Source: Kineosporia sp. NBRC 101731
Lineage (GTDB): Bacteria; Actinomycetota; Actinomycetes; Actinomycetales; Kineosporiaceae
Reading direction: 5' to 3'
NCBI RefSeq assembly: GCF_030269305.1
Contig: NZ_BSTC01000018.1
Coordinates: forward strand, 1 to 64,000
DNA: 64,000 nucleotides
How positions within the stretch are numbered: the first letter of the stretch is position 1; every line of letters begins with the position of its first letter. The translations under genes were made by a program, and so were the position numbers. This document shows, in pieces, positions 62,818 to 64,000 of the stretch. Under the pieces are notes generated by a model that saw nothing but the letters and a program-made list of their open reading frames with translations, did no database searches and was not told the DNA's origin.

Positions 62818-64000
62818 TTACTTCTGGAGGGCGTAGCTCAGGTGCGGCGGCTGGTTGTAGGCGGTGTTCTGCCAGGCCAGTGCCACCCGGTACATCGAGT
62901 CCTGGGTGAGAGTGACCAGGCGGGTGGAGGTCTCGATCGGCGTGCTGAAGATGCGCAGCGCGGTGTCGTCCGACTCCGGCAGGATCACTTCTTCACGCCA
63001 GTCACCGAGGATGTCGCCCGAGAGCGAGGGCGTGGCCTTGGTGCTGTTGTTGGAGTGAACGCCCGAGGCGGTCAGCAGACGGGTCTCGCCCGTCGGCGTC
63101 CACTTGCTGATCTTGTTGCTGTCGAGCAGCTCGCGGGAGAGATCGCCGTCCCACCACACCAGGAAGTTGGTGGAACTGGGCTTGGAGCCGATCTTGGTGC
63201 CGCTGGTGTTGCGCACGCCGTCGACGCTGGACGACCACTGCTCGGCACCCGCGCTGCCCGCGTAGATGTCTTCCGCGACGCCGCGACCGGTGTCGCAGCC
63301 GCAGCTGGCCGCCTTGCTGATGATCGCGCCGGTGGCCGCGTCGGCGATGAAGTCGGCCGGGCCGCTGTTCTTCTCCTCGCGGACCTTGAACACCTCGAGG
63401 CCGGCGCGGGTCGGGATCAGGTCACCCACGTGCAGGGTGTCGCCGTGACCCAGCTTCGTCGTCCACAGGCCCTTGCCGGTGTCGTCGAGAGCCATCGAGC
63501 CGTAGATGATCTCGTCTTTACCGTCGCTGTCCACGTCGGCCACGGAGAGCTGGTGGTTGCCCTGGCCGGCCCAGTTGGCCGGTGTGGTCTGCTTGCTGGA
63601 GTCGAACTGCCAGCGCTGGGTGAGCTTTCCGCCCTTGTAGTCCCAGGCCGTGACGACCGAGCGGGTGTAGTAGCCGCGCGCCTCGATCAGGCTGGGCGTG
63701 CTGCCGCTGAGGTAGGCGGTGCCGGCCAGGAAGCGGTCGACGCGGTTGCCGTAGCTGTCGCCCCAGCTGGAGACCGTGCCGCGGGCGGGCATGTAGTTGA
63801 CGGTCGAGGCGGCGGCGCCGGTCTGGCCGTTGAACATGGTCAGGTACTCGGGCCCGGTGAGGACGTAGCCGCTGCTGTTGCGGTAGTCGGCGCTCGAGCT
63901 GCCGATCACCGTGCCCTTGCCGTCCTTGGTGCCGTCGGCCGTCTTCATCGCGACCTCGGCCTTGCCGTCACCGTCGTAGTCGTAGGCCTGGAACTGCGTG
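62818..64000 (-). CDS. Rhamnogalacturonan lyase, polysaccharide lyase family 11 (partial, 5' end outside window)
   Basis: At least 393 C-terminal residues are visible and the frame runs off the right edge. The beta-propeller shows repeated calcium-binding-like loops (DYDGDGKAEVA; DVDSDGKDEIIYG) and PL11 motifs such as WGDSYGNRVDRFLAGTAYL, WDGDLSRELLD and GDILGDWREEVILP. The enzyme cleaves the alternating rhamnose-galacturonate backbone of pectin by beta-elimination, usually secreted. It fits the arabinose and galactose functions elsewhere in the window. It is followed by the membrane sigma fusion. Confidence 0.92.
   Translation of the reverse strand, partial: TQFQAYDYDGDGKAEVAMKTADGTKDGKGTVIGSSSADYRNSSGYVLTGPEYLTMFNGQTGAAASTVNYMPARGTVSSWGDSYGNRVDRFLAGTAYLSGSTPSLIEARGYYTRSVVTAWDYKGGKLTQRWQFDSSKQTTPANWAGQGNHQLSVADVDSDGKDEIIYGSMALDDTGKGLWTTKLGHGDTLHVGDLIPTRAGLEVFKVREEKNSGPADFIADAATGAIISKAASCGCDTGRGVAEDIYAGSAGAEQWSSSVDGVRNTSGTKIGSKPSSTNFLVWWDGDLSRELLDSNKISKWTPTGETRLLTASGVHSNNSTKATPSLSGDILGDWREEVILPESDDTALRIFSTPIETSTRLVTLTQDSMYRVALAWQNTAYNQPPHLSYALQK

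Noticed and set aside
61271-62836. 521-codon plus-strand frame opposite the sigma fusion gene
   Set aside because: Antisense shadow with Gly/His/Arg-rich sequence and no motif; the minus-strand frame shows clear sigma and DUF1566 motifs.

Overview
The window is high-GC actinobacterial DNA with strong GC3 codon bias, GTG/TTG starts and many 4-bp stop/start overlaps. A conservon operon (sensor kinase-like, Roadblock, DUF742, GTPase, P450), DUF4331, an NnaR-type HemD/DNA-binding protein and plant-polysaccharide enzymes suggest a soil or plant-associated filamentous or sporangiate actinomycete. Kineosporiales is my best guess, from general resemblance only. No rRNA, tRNA, CRISPR, IS element or prophage was seen.

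Layout. 0-2.6 kb: a possible gene edge, an orphan kinase-like protein with a minisatellite tail, and an XRE-cupin regulator. 2.9-7.8 kb: an operon of a secreted DUF4331 protein, a TPR lipoprotein-like or membrane-anchored protein, and a NicO-type Ni/Co transporter with a very long His-Gly loop. 7.8-11.1 kb: galactose (Leloir) genes galT, a DeoR regulator and divergent galK. 11.2-13.6 kb: secreted GH2 glycosidase with an AbfB arabinose-binding domain. 13.9-25.2 kb: one 3784-residue surface protein with 39 IPT/TIG repeats. 25.3-26.6 kb: alditol oxidase. 26.8-34.6 kb: assimilatory nitrate/nitrite operon (narK-type transporter, NnaR-like regulator, nitrate reductase, nirB, nirD). It is followed convergently by a NIT-domain sensor kinase with a DUF742 partner, then two tandem LuxR-type regulators. 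38.7-44.3 kb: DUF218 protein, fructosamine-kinase family protein, low-Mr tyrosine phosphatase, two CNNM/CBS membrane proteins, aldo/keto reductase. 44.4-45.7 kb: ribokinase-like kinase and a small membrane protein. 46.1-54.3 kb: L-arabinose locus (unidentified 93-aa ORF, araD, araA, ChvE-type binding protein, ABC ATPase, permease, LacI repressor). 54.8-55.2 kb: S4 RNA-binding protein. 55.3-60.8 kb: complete conservon with two P450s. 60.8-64 kb: a sigma/anti-sigma/membrane/sensor fusion behind a PL11 rhamnogalacturonan lyase that runs off the window.

How they fit. Several loci together describe plant cell-wall use: PL11 cleaves the pectin backbone, the GH2-AbfB enzyme releases side-chain sugars, the ABC system and araD/araA take in and isomerise arabinose, and galK/galT process galactose. 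The nitrate operon supplies nitrogen and has a GlnR-like site in front of it.

Most interesting signals: (1) a family of four 60-84 bp near-perfect palindromes with conserved ends and compensatory changes, two of which bracket the giant surface-protein gene and one of which lies in frame inside the nickel transporter gene; (2) a single polypeptide joining ECF sigma regions, a ZAS-like HxxxCxxC motif, a membrane helix and two extracellular DUF1566 domains; (3) a galT whose conserved N-terminal segment appears to be encoded by a separate, overlapping 39-codon ORF; (4) a strongly translated-looking 93-codon ORF where araB would be expected; (5) an Asp/Pro-rich 23-codon leader ORF whose stop overlaps the start of a CNNM gene.
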